Source: Nocardia africana NBRC 100379 (GTDB taxonomy: Bacteria > Actinomycetota > Actinomycetes > Mycobacteriales > Mycobacteriaceae). Taken from it: a stretch of DNA of 64,000 nt. Where the stretch lies: the NCBI RefSeq assembly GCF_001612635.1, contig NZ_BDAV01000005.1, positions 372,001 to 436,000 of the forward strand. The letters are read 5' to 3'. Under the pieces are notes generated by a model. That model saw nothing but the letters and a program-made list of their open reading frames with translations, ran no database searches and was not told the origin of the DNA. The translations under genes were made by a program, and so were the position numbers. Of the stretch, positions 24,300-33,133 are shown one piece after another. Positions within the stretch are counted from its first letter, which is position 1, and each line of letters begins with the position of its first letter.

Positions 24300-25193
24300 T
24301 CAGGCCAATTTCAGCTCGGCCAGGGCGCGCTGATGGTCGCTCTGGTGTTTGAGCACCACGCCGAGCGTCGCGCGCACGGTCTTGTCGTCGAGATCCTTCA
24401 GTCCCAGCGCCAGCAGCGTCCGGGCCCAGTCGATGGATTCGGCGACCGAGGGCAACTTCTTCAGCTGCATCCCGCGCAGCACGTGCACCACGCGGACCAG
24501 CTGTGCGGCCACGGCCGGTTTCAGCTCCGGCACCCGGCTGGCGAGGATGCGGCGCTCGAGTTCCTCGTCCGGGAAGTCGATGTGCAGGTAGAGGCAGCGG
24601 CGCTTCAACGCCTCCGACAGCTCGCGGGTCGCGTTGGAGGTGAGTACCACGAACGGACGGCGAGTGGCGGTGATCGTGCCGAGTTCCGGGACGGTGACGG
24701 CGAAGTCGCTCAGCACCTCCAACATCAGGCCCTCGATCTCGACATCCGCCTTGTCCGCCTCGTCGATCAGCAGCACGGTCGGGTCGGTGCGCCGGATAGC
24801 GGTCAGCAGCGGGCGCTGCAGCAGGAATTCCTCGCTGAACACATCAGCTTTGGTGTCGGCCCAGGCGTTGCCCGAATCCGGCCCACCGGACGTCGCCGAC
24901 TGGATGCGCAGAATCTGCTTGGCGTGGTTCCACTCGTACAGGGCCCGCGCCTCGTCGATCCCCTCGTAGCACTGCAGGCGGACCAGTTCGGCATCGGCGA
25001 CCTGGGCGACCGCGCGCGACAGTTCGGTCTTACCGACGCCGGCGGGTCCCTCGATCAGCAGCGGCTTGCCGAGCCGGTCGGCCAGGAAGACCGAGGTGGC
25101 GGTGGCCTTGTCGGCCAGGTAGCCGGTGGTGGCCAGGCGGTCGATCACATCGTCGACCGAGGCGAAAATCGGCTCGTGCACGGTCGTCTGCAC
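24300..25193 (-). CDS. MoxR family AAA+ ATPase
   Basis: The 297-aa ATPase has Walker A GPAGVGKT (49-56), Walker B VLLIDEADKAD, sensor-1 FVVLTSNATRELS and the C-terminal helical lid. The SEEFLLQRPLL insertion region is typical of MoxR proteins. It probably forms a hexamer that remodels a target with the VWA protein encoded immediately downstream. The ATG at 25193 starts MQTTVHEPIFAS. GGAGG lies just upstream within a 158-bp gap after proA, which likely contains the pair's own promoter. The gap shows GC-rich inverted sequences but no clear terminator. Confidence 0.93.
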   Translation of the reverse strand: MQTTVHEPIFASVDDVIDRLATTGYLADKATATSVFLADRLGKPLLIEGPAGVGKTELSRAVAQVADAELVRLQCYEGIDEARALYEWNHAKQILRIQSATSGGPDSGNAWADTKADVFSEEFLLQRPLLTAIRRTDPTVLLIDEADKADVEIEGLMLEVLSDFAVTVPELGTITATRRPFVVLTSNATRELSEALKRRCLYLHIDFPDEELERRILASRVPELKPAVAAQLVRVVHVLRGMQLKKLPSVAESIDWARTLLALGLKDLDDKTVRATLGVVLKHQSDHQRALAELKLA

Positions 25194-25351
25194 AGTTGGG
25201 CCCTCCTTCGGGAACAGCGCAGCCCACTGCAGGTATGCACCGTAAAGACCAGCTGCTCACGACGGTACACACCCGTGGGCCGGGTTCGATACTCCGGTGT
25301 CGGCGAGACCACAGGCCCGGCCGGCACCGGTGGTCACGGCCGGGGACGGGG

Positions 25352-26620
25352 TCAGCTCGGCCGAATCTGGCCGTCGCCCCAGACGATCCACTTGGTGGAG
25401 GTCAGCTCCGGCAGCGCCATCGGACCGCGGGCATGCAGCTTCTGGGTGGAGATGCCGATCTCCGCGCCGAATCCGAACTGCTCGCCGTCGGTGAAGGCGG
25501 TGGAGGCGTTGACCATCACCGCGGCCGCGTCCACCCGGGCGGTGAACTCGCGGGCCGCCTTCAGATCGGCGGTCACGATGGCCTCGGTGTGGCCGGTGCC
25601 CCACTCGTTGATGTGGTCGACCGCGGCGTCGAGACCGTCGACGACCTTCAGCGCGATATCGAGCGAGAGGTATTCGTCGGCCCAATCCTCCTCCGTCGCG
25701 GGAACCAGACCGGGCAGATCGCCGTGGATGGTGACCTGAGCCCGTTCCAGCGCGCCGATCAGGCGCGGAACCGCGGTATCGGCGATCGCGCGATCGATGA
25801 GCACCGTCTCGGCGGTGTTGCAGACACTGGGCCGGCGGGTCTTGGAGTTCAGCAGAATCGATTCCGCCATGTCGAGATCGGCGGCGGCGTGCACGTAGAC
25901 GTGGCAGTTGCCGGTGCCGGTTTCGATGGTCGGGACCCGTGCGTCGCGCACCACGGCGTTGATCAGCCCGGCGCCGCCGCGCGGGATGACCACGTCCACC
26001 AGGCCGCGGGCCTGGATCAGATGGGTGACGCTCGAGCGATCCTCACTCGGCAGCAGTTGGACGGCGTCGGCCGGAAGACCCTGGGCCACAAGGGCTTCCC
26101 GCATGACCTCGACCAGGGCGGCGTTCGATCGCGCCGCCGAGGACGAGCCGCGCAGCAGGGCCGCGTTACCCGACTTCAACGCCAGGCCGAAGGCGTCGAC
26201 GGTGACGTTCGGGCGGGCCTCGTAGACCATGCCGACCACGCCCAGCGGCACACGCACCTGCCGGATCTCCAGTCCGTTGGCCAGCGTCGAACCGCGCAGC
26301 ACCTCACCGACCGGATCCGGCAGACCGGCGACCTGACGCAACCCGGAGGCGATGCCGTCGATGCGCGGTTCGGTCAGCCGCAGGCGATCCAGCAGCGAGG
26401 CCGCGGTTCCGCCCGCCTCCGCGGTCGCGATGTCTTCGGCATTGGCGGCCAGGACGGCATCCTTCGCCGCGAGCAGCGCATCGGCGGCGGCGTGCAGGGC
26501 CGCATCCTTCTGCGCGGTCGTCAGCTGTGCCAGCGTCCGCGACGCCACCCGAGCCCGCCGCGCCGCCTCGTGCACCGCCTCGCGCACGGTATCCACTTCG
26601 CCGACAGTTCCAGCAGTCAT
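25352..26620 (-). CDS. proA: Gamma-glutamyl phosphate reductase
   Basis: ProA reduces gamma-glutamyl phosphate with NADPH to glutamate-5-semialdehyde in proline synthesis. The 422-aa length is standard for the family. The product shows the substrate and cofactor segments [20 protein letters not shown] and [13 protein letters not shown]. The catalytic cysteine lies in [13 protein letters not shown], and the [21 protein letters not shown]-terminal signature is intact. The ATG at 26620 gives a normal leader of about 20 residues before the helix [15 protein letters not shown]. The kinase gene proB is not adjacent. It diverges from the MFS transporter gene across about 90 bp. Confidence 0.96.
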   Translation of the reverse strand: MTAGTVGEVDTVREAVHEAARRARVASRTLAQLTTAQKDAALHAAADALLAAKDAVLAANAEDIATAEAGGTAASLLDRLRLTEPRIDGIASGLRQVAGLPDPVGEVLRGSTLANGLEIRQVRVPLGVVGMVYEARPNVTVDAFGLALKSGNAALLRGSSSAARSNAALVEVMREALVAQGLPADAVQLLPSEDRSSVTHLIQARGLVDVVIPRGGAGLINAVVRDARVPTIETGTGNCHVYVHAAADLDMAESILLNSKTRRPSVCNTAETVLIDRAIADTAVPRLIGALERAQVTIHGDLPGLVPATEEDWADEYLSLDIALKVVDGLDAAVDHINEWGTGHTEAIVTADLKAAREFTARVDAAAVMVNASTAFTDGEQFGFGAEIGISTQKLHARGPMALPELTSTKWIVWGDGQIRPS

Positions 26621-26711
26621 GGTGAACAGCCTACTGACCGGGCCGCGGACGCCGTCGGCGGATAACCGCCGAACGCGCGCCGGCGTCGGTGCCCACCGCT
26701 ACCGTGTGCTC

Positions 26712-28304
26712 ATGGTCGCCACCATCCGGTTGTCCTCGGGTTCGGGTCGTTGGGTGTTGCTGGCCACGGTGCTGGGTTCGGGGATGGCGATGCTGGACGC
26801 GACCGTGGTCAATGTGGCCCTCCCCCGCATCGGCGACGAATTCGGCGCCTCCATGGCGGGCCTGCAGTGGACCGTCAACGCGTACACACTCACGCTGGCC
26901 GGGTTGATTCTGCTCGGCGGCTCACTGGGTGACCGATTCGGGCGTCGGCGGATCTTCGTCGTCGGCGTGGTGTGGTTCGCGTTGGCCTCGGCGATCTGCG
27001 GTGCGGCGCAAGGTATTCCGATGCTCATCGCCGCGCGCGCCCTGCAGGGCGTGGGCGGCGCGCTGCTCACTCCCGGTTCGCTGGCGATCATCCAGGCCTC
27101 TTTTGCGAAATCGGATCGCGCCCGCGCGGTGGGCGCGTGGTCCGGGCTCGGCGGGGTCGCCGGCGCGATCGGTCCCTTCCTGGGCGGATGGCTGGTCGGC
27201 GCGGCCGGGTGGCGCTGGGTGTTCCTGCTGAACATCCCGCTGGCCGCGGTGGTGGTGCTGGTCGCGGTGCGGCATGTGCCGGAGACCTACGGTTCCGGCG
27301 CGCCCGACGGCTCCGCGACAACCCGCCCGGCTCCCGAATCCGGCGGCCCGGCACACGAGGGGTTCGATGTGCTGGGGGCGTTCCTCGCGGCACTGTGCCT
27401 GGCGGGCATCACCTACGCGCTGACCATGGCCCCCGAACACGGGAGCAGCCGGACGGCCGTGGTGGCGACGGCGGTGATCGGCGTGCTCGCCGGGGTGGCC
27501 TTCGTCGTGGTCGAGCGGCGGCGCTCGGCGCGAAGCGGTGCGCCCGGGCACCACGGGCCCCCGCCGATGCTGCCGGTCGAGATCTTCGCCTCGCGGCAGT
27601 TCAGCGCGATCAACGCCGTCACCTTCGTGATGTACGGCGCGATGGGTGTGGTGTTCTTCCTGCTGGTGCTGACCCTGCAGGTGGTGGCCGGTTTCAGTCC
27701 GATCGCGGCCGGAACCGCGATGCTGCCCTCGACCGTGCTGATGCTGCTGTTCTCCGCGCGCTCGGGTGATCTGGCGCAACGCATCGGGCCGCGCATCCCG
27801 ATCACCGCGGGTGTTCTGCTGGCGGCCGCCGGGATGCTGCTGATGATGCGGATCGGCCCTGACGCCTCCTATGTCAGCGATGTGCTGCCCGCCGCCCTCG
27901 TGTTCGGTCTCGGACTCACGCTGGCCGTCGCGCCGCTGACCGCGACCGTGCTGGCGACGGCCGACGAACGGCACGCGGGGGTGGCCAGCGGCGTCAACAA
28001 CGCCGTCGCCCGAGCGGCCGGATTGCTCGCCGTGGCGGCGATCCCGCCGCTCACCGGACTCACCGGCGCCGCCTACACCGACCCCACCGCGTTCGAACAC
28101 GGATTCCGCGAGGCGATGCTCATCTGCGCGATCGTCATGGCCGCGGCCGCGGCGCTGACCGTGGTCACTGTCCGCGACGACGCGCTACGGGACGCGAGTC
28201 CCGAGGCCACGCCGCAATGCAAGATCAACTGCCCGGTGACCGGCCCGCCCCTCGAGCCCCGGCACGCCGAAGCGACGTCCGGCCCGGTCGGCGACCAGGA
28301 ATAA
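26712..28304 (+). CDS. DHA2-type MFS drug exporter (14 membrane helices)
   Basis: This 530-aa integral membrane protein belongs to the EmrB/QacA group of proton-driven multidrug exporters. Helix 1 carries DATVVNVALPRIG, motif A is GGSLGDRFGRRR between helices 2 and 3, and the exporter motif C lies in GGVAGAIGPFLGG. A Pro/Gly-rich cytoplasmic loop of about 40 residues interrupts the middle. ATG 26712 is chosen because translation there begins directly with the short cytoplasmic end and helix 1; the frame is open far upstream as the antisense of proA. No regulator gene is directly attached. Substrate cannot be predicted. Confidence 0.88.
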   Translation: MVATIRLSSGSGRWVLLATVLGSGMAMLDATVVNVALPRIGDEFGASMAGLQWTVNAYTLTLAGLILLGGSLGDRFGRRRIFVVGVVWFALASAICGAAQGIPMLIAARALQGVGGALLTPGSLAIIQASFAKSDRARAVGAWSGLGGVAGAIGPFLGGWLVGAAGWRWVFLLNIPLAAVVVLVAVRHVPETYGSGAPDGSATTRPAPESGGPAHEGFDVLGAFLAALCLAGITYALTMAPEHGSSRTAVVATAVIGVLAGVAFVVVERRRSARSGAPGHHGPPPMLPVEIFASRQFSAINAVTFVMYGAMGVVFFLLVLTLQVVAGFSPIAAGTAMLPSTVLMLLFSARSGDLAQRIGPRIPITAGVLLAAAGMLLMMRIGPDASYVSDVLPAALVFGLGLTLAVAPLTATVLATADERHAGVASGVNNAVARAAGLLAVAAIPPLTGLTGAAYTDPTAFEHGFREAMLICAIVMAAAAALTVVTVRDDALRDASPEATPQCKINCPVTGPPLEPRHAEATSGPVGDQE

Positions 28305-28386
28305 GACGCGCACACCGAAAGGGCTGTGTCCGAACGATAGTCGCGGCCGCGTTGTCGCCGCTGCCGGTGAATGATTCGATGGTGTC

Positions 28387-28845
28387 ATGGCAGATATCGA
28401 CAGGGTGGTGTCGGCGGAGCGTGACATCGCCGCGCCGGCCGGGCACATCTTCGAATTGATCGCCGATCCGGCGCAGCAGCCGCGGTGGGACGGGAACGAC
28501 AATCTCGACCGGGCGGAGGCCGGGCAGCGCGTGCGGAGTGTGGGTGACGTCTTCGCGATGACACTCACCAACGGGAGTGTGCGGGAGAACCACGTCGTGG
28601 AGTTCGAGGAGGGACGCCGGATCGCCTGGCTGCCCGCGGAATCCGGGCAGCGGCCGCCGGGGCATCTGTGGCGGTGGGAGCTCGAACCCGTCGACGAGAG
28701 CCGGACGCGGGTGCGCCACACCTACGACTGGACGCGGCTGACCGACGAGGGCCGGCTGCCCCGGGCCCGGGCGACGACCTCCGACAAACTTCTCGGGTCC
28801 CTCGACCGGCTGGCCGCGCTGGCGACCGCGGCCGACCGCGCCTGA
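28387..28845 (+). CDS. SRPBCC (START-like) family protein
   Basis: The 152-aa product fits the SRPBCC fold, a helix-grip cavity that binds hydrophobic ligands. It begins with RVVSAERDIAAPAGHIFELI, a typical beta-1 and helix of the polyketide-cyclase-like group. The DPAQQPRWDGND segment, the strand RENHVVEFEEGRRIAWLP, and a last long helix with DKLLGSLDRLAALA follow. Proteins of this type act as lipid carriers, cyclases or stress proteins; nothing here narrows it down. The ATG at 28387 follows a short spacer after the MFS gene. The ribokinase gene follows after 50 bp in the same direction. Confidence 0.8.
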   Translation: MADIDRVVSAERDIAAPAGHIFELIADPAQQPRWDGNDNLDRAEAGQRVRSVGDVFAMTLTNGSVRENHVVEFEEGRRIAWLPAESGQRPPGHLWRWELEPVDESRTRVRHTYDWTRLTDEGRLPRARATTSDKLLGSLDRLAALATAADRA

Positions 28846-28895
28846 CCGCGGCGACGTTCGGGCCCGCCCGCACCGGGGCGGGTTACGGTGCGTGC

Positions 28896-29750
28896 ATGGC
28901 ACGGATCGCAGTGGTCGGCAGCATCAACATGGATCTGGTGACGCGCACGCCGCGGCGGCCGCGGCCCGGAGAGACCGTCCTCGGCACCGCCTTCGATACG
29001 GTGCCCGGCGGAAAGGGCGCGAATCAGGCGATCGCCGCCCGGCGTGCGGGCGCGGCGGTCGATTTCGTCGGCGCGGTCGGAACCGACGTCTTCGGCGCCG
29101 AGCTGCGGAAAGTGCTCGAGGACAACGAGATCGGGACCGCCGGGCTGCGCACCGTCGAGGGGTCCAGCGGAACCGCGACCATTGTGGTCGACGAGGCGGG
29201 CGAGAATACGATCATCGTGGTCGGCGGAGCCAATGCGGAGCTGTCGGGACTCACCGACGGCGATCGCGCCCTCGTCGCCGAGGCGGATATCCTGTTGTGC
29301 CAGCTGGAAATTCCGGTGGAGACGGTGCTCGGCGCCGCCCGCTGCGCCCGTGATCGCGGCACGCTTGTTCTGCTCAATCCGTCCCCCGCGCGGTCACTGC
29401 CACCGGAGCTGTGGGAGGCGGTCGACATCGCGGTGGTCAACGAGGGCGAAGCGGCACAACTGGATTCGGAACTGCGGGCGGTCCCGCACGTGCTGACCAC
29501 CCGCGGCGGCGCAGGCGCGAGTTATCGCGGACCGGAGGGCGAGCTCACCCATCCGGGGATGCGGGTCGAGGTGGTCGATACGACCGGCGCCGGGGACACG
29601 TTCACCGGCGCACTCGCCGCACACTGGCACGAGGGCCCCGCCGCCGCTCTGGCCTGGGCGTGCACCGCCGGCGCCCTGGCCACCACCGTCGTGGGCGCCT
29701 CCGCGTCCATTCCCACCGCCGCGGCGATCGAGCGGGCACTCGCCGAATAG
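28896..29750 (+). CDS. rbsK: Ribokinase (PfkB family)
   Basis: The 284-aa sugar kinase shows the PfkB fold with VVGSINMDLVTRTPRRP at the N-terminus. The ribokinase glycine motif TVPGGKGANQAIAARRAG follows, with AAVDFVGAVGTDVFG after it. The C-terminal PfkB signature VDTTGAGDTFTGALAA holds the catalytic Asp. It would phosphorylate D-ribose, or a related sugar, at O5 with ATP. No ribose transporter or RbsR-type regulator is nearby, so the sugar is inferred from the family only. The ATG at 28896 is the first start consistent with the beta-1 strand; the frame is open upstream inside the SRPBCC gene. Confidence 0.88.
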   Translation: MARIAVVGSINMDLVTRTPRRPRPGETVLGTAFDTVPGGKGANQAIAARRAGAAVDFVGAVGTDVFGAELRKVLEDNEIGTAGLRTVEGSSGTATIVVDEAGENTIIVVGGANAELSGLTDGDRALVAEADILLCQLEIPVETVLGAARCARDRGTLVLLNPSPARSLPPELWEAVDIAVVNEGEAAQLDSELRAVPHVLTTRGGAGASYRGPEGELTHPGMRVEVVDTTGAGDTFTGALAAHWHEGPAAALAWACTAGALATTVVGASASIPTAAAIERALAE

Positions 29751-29779
29751 CGCGCGGGCTGTAGAAGACCCGCGTCGGA

Positions 29780-30343
29780 CTACTTCGCGGTGTGGCGCGC
29801 GATGAGTTCCGACATCTGGGCGCCCACCCGCTCCAAGGGCGCCATCGACCGCGTCGCCAGGGACAGGATCACCGCCCCCTCCAGCGCCGCCACGACCGTG
29901 GTGGCCAGCGATATCGCCAGATCGGGCTCGACGTCCTCGGTTTCGAGGCGTTCGGCGAGAATGGTCTCCCATTCGGTGAAGGTCGCACCGGCGGCGTCGG
30001 CCGCGTCGGGCGCCTCCGAGCGCCCCAGCGCGGCCGCGACGATCGGGCACCCGGCGGTGAAGTCGCTCGAAGCCAGCTTGTCGCGCCAGAGCGCCGGAAA
30101 GGCGCCGACGCACGACGCCACGTCGGCCCCCGTGGTGATCGTGCGCAGCAGCGCGCTGTAGGCGGCGCCGGCCGCGCGGGTCGCCTCCGCGATCAGTTCC
30201 GATTTACCACCGGGAAAGTTGAGGTACACCGAGCGGCGAGAGATGCCGCTGTGGTCGAGCAACTGCGCGATACCGGTGCCTGCCACACCGTTGCTGCGCA
30301 TCAGATCCACGGCGCTGTCGATGAGCCGGTCGCGGGCTCCCAT
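29780..30343 (-). CDS. TetR family repressor (LmrA/YxaF-like C-domain)
   Basis: The 187-aa protein has an N-terminal TetR helix-turn-helix (GTGIAQLLDHSGISRRSVYL, then NFPGGKSELIAEA). Its C-terminal ligand domain includes SDFTAGCPIVAAALGRSE; the GCPI motif is typical of the LmrA/YxaF subgroup. ATG 30343 is preferred because AGGAAAGGGG lies 7-8 nt upstream; a GTG at 30367 has nothing. It diverges from the Old Yellow Enzyme-Ddn fusion gene, and two ACCGATCGGT-centred palindromes sit between them. It probably represses both itself and the fusion gene until an aromatic or electrophilic ligand binds. Confidence 0.9.
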   Translation of the reverse strand: MGARDRLIDSAVDLMRSNGVAGTGIAQLLDHSGISRRSVYLNFPGGKSELIAEATRAAGAAYSALLRTITTGADVASCVGAFPALWRDKLASSDFTAGCPIVAAALGRSEAPDAADAAGATFTEWETILAERLETEDVEPDLAISLATTVVAALEGAVILSLATRSMAPLERVGAQMSELIARHTAK

Positions 30344-30394
30344 GATGCGACCCCTTTCCTCGTGCACCCTGCACGGTCCAGCCTACCGTTGCTC

Positions 30395-30410
30395 TAGACC
30401 GATCGGTGTA
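30395..30410. promoter_or_regulatory. TetR operator 1 (imperfect palindrome)
   Basis: TAGACCGATCGGTGTA is a 16-bp palindrome with one mismatched pair and the perfect core ACCGATCGGT (30398-30407). It lies about 52 bp from the TetR gene start. It shares its core exactly with operator 2, and the two centres are 29 bp apart. Confidence 0.7.
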
Positions 30411-30423
30411 CTACTGTGCCGAC

Positions 30424-30439
30424 TATACCGATCGGTATA
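30424..30439. promoter_or_regulatory. TetR operator 2 (perfect palindrome)
   Basis: TATACCGATCGGTATA is a perfect 16-bp palindrome placed 33 bp upstream of the oxidoreductase start. Repressor bound here would cover the promoter region of the fusion gene. Confidence 0.78.
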
Positions 30440-30472
30440 CCTCATTTCCGATCCGCGCCCTGGAGGATAGGC

Positions 30473-32167
30473 ATGACCGGACTGCACGACCCACTTCCCC
30501 TGCCCTGCGGCCAGGTGCTCCCCAACCGGATCATGAAATCGGCGCTCAGTGAGGGGCTCGGCACCGCGGCCCATGCTCCCGACGACCGGCTGGTCCGGTT
30601 GTATCGCCGCTGGGGGGCGGGCGGCTACGGCCTGATCGTCACCGGCAACGTGATGATCGATCGCACCCAGCTCGGTGAGCCGGGCAACGTCGTCGTCGAC
30701 GACGATCGCGATCTCGCCGCGCTGACGCGCTGGGCGAAGGCCGCCAAGGACGGCGGCACCCCGATCTGGATGCAGCTGAATCATCCCGGCCGCCAAGCCA
30801 ATCCGCTGGCCACCCGGCAGCGACCGGTGGCGCCCTCGGCAGTCGCGTCGGGAGTGCCCGGCCTGCCCACACCGCGCGCGCTCACCGAGGCCTACATCCA
30901 CGAGCTGATCCGGCGCTTCGCCGACGCGGCGCGGATCGCGGAGTCGGCCGGCTTCGACGGGGTGCAGATCCACGGCGCCCACGGCTACCTGGTGTCGCAG
31001 TTCCTGTCGCCGCTGGCCAATCGGCGCACCGACGACTGGGGCGGTGACGAGCGGCGCCGGGCGCGCTTTCTGCTCGAGGTGGTCGGCGCGATTCGCGCGG
31101 CGGTTCAGCCGGGCTTCGCGGTGGCGGTCAAGCTGAATTCGGCGGATTTCCAGCGCGGCGGTTTCACCGAGGAGGAATCGCGGGCGGTGGTTCGGCTCTT
31201 GGCCGGGCTTCCGCTCGATCTGATCGAAATCAGCGGCGGCAGTTACGAATCCCCGGCGATGATGGGCCGCGCCGACAGCGTGGCGGCGAGTACCCGAGCG
31301 CGGGAGGCCTACTTCCTGGAGTACGCGGAGACGGTGCGGCAGATCGCGGCCACGGTGCCGCTGGCGGTCACCGGAGGCTTCCGCAGCCGGACGGCGATGG
31401 CCGATGCGACGGGCTCCGGCGCCTGCGATGTGGTCGGGCTCGGCCGCCCCACCACGGTGTACCCGGCCGCTGCCGCCGACCTGCTCACCGGCGGCACGGA
31501 GGTTCTCCGGCCGCCGTCGATTTCGCTGGGCCTGCGCGGGCGTGTCGCTCGCAGTGGCATGCTGCGCGCCGTCGACGGTGCCCTGGATCTGCAATGGCAC
31601 ACCGATCAGCTGCATCGCCTCGGCGCCGGGCTGGATCCGGATCCGGCCAGGTCACCGTGGTCGACCGCGATAACCATGTTGCGCCGCAACGGCCTCGACG
31701 CTTTCCGATCCACGCGCGCGACAGCCGGTAGTACCGACCGGAAGTCGACGAAGTTCCGGATCGAACGCGCCGTCGGCCGCTACCTGGTCAACCCTGGATT
31801 CGCCGCGCTGGACCGGATCGGTGTGCGGTCCACCTTCGCGACCGAACTGGAGACCATCGGCCGCAAATCCGGTCAGCCACGGCGAGTTCCGGTCTCGGTG
31901 CTGTTCGACGACGACGGTGCGTGGATCATCTGTCAGCACGGCATGCGGTCGGGCTGGGGCAACAATGTGCGCGCCGATCCCTCGGTACGCCTGCGGCACA
32001 ACGGAATCTGGCGCGCGGCCACGGCCGAGTTGCGCCCCGACGACGATGTGGTCGCCCGGGCCCGCGCCTTCGCTCAGCACCCGGCGCTCGCACCGCTGAC
32101 CGCCGCCGGATTCGCCGCCCTGCAAACCGATCCGATCTCGGTGCGGGTCACCTTCACAGACAGGTAG
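30473..32167 (+). CDS. Fusion of an Old Yellow Enzyme-type FMN oxidoreductase with a Ddn-like F420-binding domain
   Basis: The 564-aa product joins two flavin/deazaflavin folds. Residues 1-350 form an OYE/NADH:flavin oxidoreductase barrel, with KSALSEGLGT near the FMN site, IWMQLNHPGRQ, the active-site pair in QIHGAHGYL (165-173), and the phosphate-binding GGFRSR and GLGRP. After a linker, residues 430-564 match the deazaflavin-dependent nitroreductase family: TELETIGRKSGQPRRVPV, then GMRSGWGNNVRADPSVRLR. One part would reduce alpha,beta-unsaturated carbonyls or nitro compounds with NAD(P)H; the other uses F420H2. ATG 30473 has GGAGG 7 nt upstream. It is controlled by the divergent TetR gene. 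No stop or frame change lies between the domains, so the fusion is in the sequence itself. Partial electron relay is speculation. Confidence 0.85.
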   Translation: MTGLHDPLPLPCGQVLPNRIMKSALSEGLGTAAHAPDDRLVRLYRRWGAGGYGLIVTGNVMIDRTQLGEPGNVVVDDDRDLAALTRWAKAAKDGGTPIWMQLNHPGRQANPLATRQRPVAPSAVASGVPGLPTPRALTEAYIHELIRRFADAARIAESAGFDGVQIHGAHGYLVSQFLSPLANRRTDDWGGDERRRARFLLEVVGAIRAAVQPGFAVAVKLNSADFQRGGFTEEESRAVVRLLAGLPLDLIEISGGSYESPAMMGRADSVAASTRAREAYFLEYAETVRQIAATVPLAVTGGFRSRTAMADATGSGACDVVGLGRPTTVYPAAAADLLTGGTEVLRPPSISLGLRGRVARSGMLRAVDGALDLQWHTDQLHRLGAGLDPDPARSPWSTAITMLRRNGLDAFRSTRATAGSTDRKSTKFRIERAVGRYLVNPGFAALDRIGVRSTFATELETIGRKSGQPRRVPVSVLFDDDGAWIICQHGMRSGWGNNVRADPSVRLRHNGIWRAATAELRPDDDVVARARAFAQHPALAPLTAAGFAALQTDPISVRVTFTDR

Positions 32168-32176
32168 GAACCCTGT

Positions 32177-32204
32177 GGCCGGCGCGCGTTACCGCGTGCC
32201 GGCC
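32177..32204. terminator. Bidirectional terminator hairpin between convergent genes
   Basis: GGCCGGCGCGCG (32177-32188) and CGCGTGCCGGCC (32193-32204) form a 12-bp stem with one G-U pair and a TTAC loop. It lies in the 59-bp gap between the OYE-Ddn fusion and the hsaC-like gene. There is no U-run, as is common in this GC range. Confidence 0.65.
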
Positions 32205-32226
32205 GCCGAGCGGTGGTGACGGCCGT

Positions 32227-33105
32227 TCAGCCGCGCGCCCATTCGTGGCCCCAGTAGCTGTCGGCCGTCATCTCCTCCGCGACGTAGTCCTCGCCCACGA
32301 GCATTCCCTCGCAACCGAATTCGAGGTCCCAGCCACCTGGGGTGCGGACGTAGAAGGAGATCATCTTGTCGTTGGTGTGGCGACCGAGCGTCGAGGACAG
32401 GTGGTAGCCCGCCTTGGTCACCCGGTCGAGGGCCCGGCCGACATCGTCGAGCGCGTCGACCTCGACCATCACGTGCACGATCCCCGGACCGTCGCCCCGG
32501 CCGCCGGGAATCAGCGCCAGGCTGTGGTGGCGGGGATTGACACCCATGAAGCGGATCCAGATCGGATGTTCGGGGGGACCCACCCGGAACGAACCGCGCG
32601 AGGCGAAGTCCAGGACCTCGGTGTAGAACTGCCGCGCGGCCTCGATATCGGGCACCGGCAGCACGACGTGGCCGAGACCGAGATCGCCGGCGACGAAACG
32701 GTTCCCGTACTTGCCGACCACCGGGCTGTGATCGAGCAGCGGTCCGTGGAAGACCTCGATGGTGAATCCGGCCGGATCGGTGAAACTGATCGCCTCCTCG
32801 ACGTGGCGCGCGGCGGCTTCGGCGACAGTCAGCTCGGTGACCTCGACACCGGCCGCGGCGAGGGTCTCGCGCACCAGCGTCAGCGAGCGTCGGTCGGCGA
32901 CCTGCCAGCCGACGGCGATCACCTCGTCGCGATCGCCCGGAACCAGCTCCAGACGGTAGGTGTGCTCGTCGGTGCGCAGATACACCGACTCCGGATTCGG
33001 GCCCGACCCTTCGGCGAATCCGATGGTGTCGAAGGCGAATTCACGCCACGCGGCGACATCGGCGATTCGCGCCCGGACATATCCGAGCGAGCTGACGGCG
33101 GCCAT
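32227..33105 (-). CDS. hsaC: HsaC-like extradiol ring-cleavage dioxygenase
   Basis: HsaC opens the catecholic A ring of 3,4-DHSA, the seco-steroid made by HsaAB, using Fe(II) and O2. The 292-aa product has two vicinal-oxygen-chelate repeats. All three iron ligands are present in the second repeat: His146 (LGLGHVVLP), His211 (GIVHVMVEV) and Glu262 (DLEFGCEG). The PRHHSLAL substrate-side motif is intact. ATG 33105 is strongly supported by AAGGAG 5 nt upstream. It is the last gene of the hsaB-kshA-79aa-kshB-hsaC operon, 28 nt after kshB. BphC-type enzymes for biphenyls share the fold, so the steroid substrate is inferred from the ksh neighbours. Sequence differs clearly from the M. tuberculosis HsaC I know, which suggests a paralogue. 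Confidence 0.85.
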   Translation of the reverse strand: MAAVSSLGYVRARIADVAAWREFAFDTIGFAEGSGPNPESVYLRTDEHTYRLELVPGDRDEVIAVGWQVADRRSLTLVRETLAAAGVEVTELTVAEAAARHVEEAISFTDPAGFTIEVFHGPLLDHSPVVGKYGNRFVAGDLGLGHVVLPVPDIEAARQFYTEVLDFASRGSFRVGPPEHPIWIRFMGVNPRHHSLALIPGGRGDGPGIVHVMVEVDALDDVGRALDRVTKAGYHLSSTLGRHTNDKMISFYVRTPGGWDLEFGCEGMLVGEDYVAEEMTADSYWGHEWARG

Positions 33106-33133
33106 TTTCACTCCTTGCAAGGGGTCGGGTGGT

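Noticed and set aside
23103..25739. Long plus-strand frame opposite the VWA, MoxR and proA genes
   Set aside because: The minus strand holds three intact, family-recognised genes with ribosome sites; the plus frame has none.
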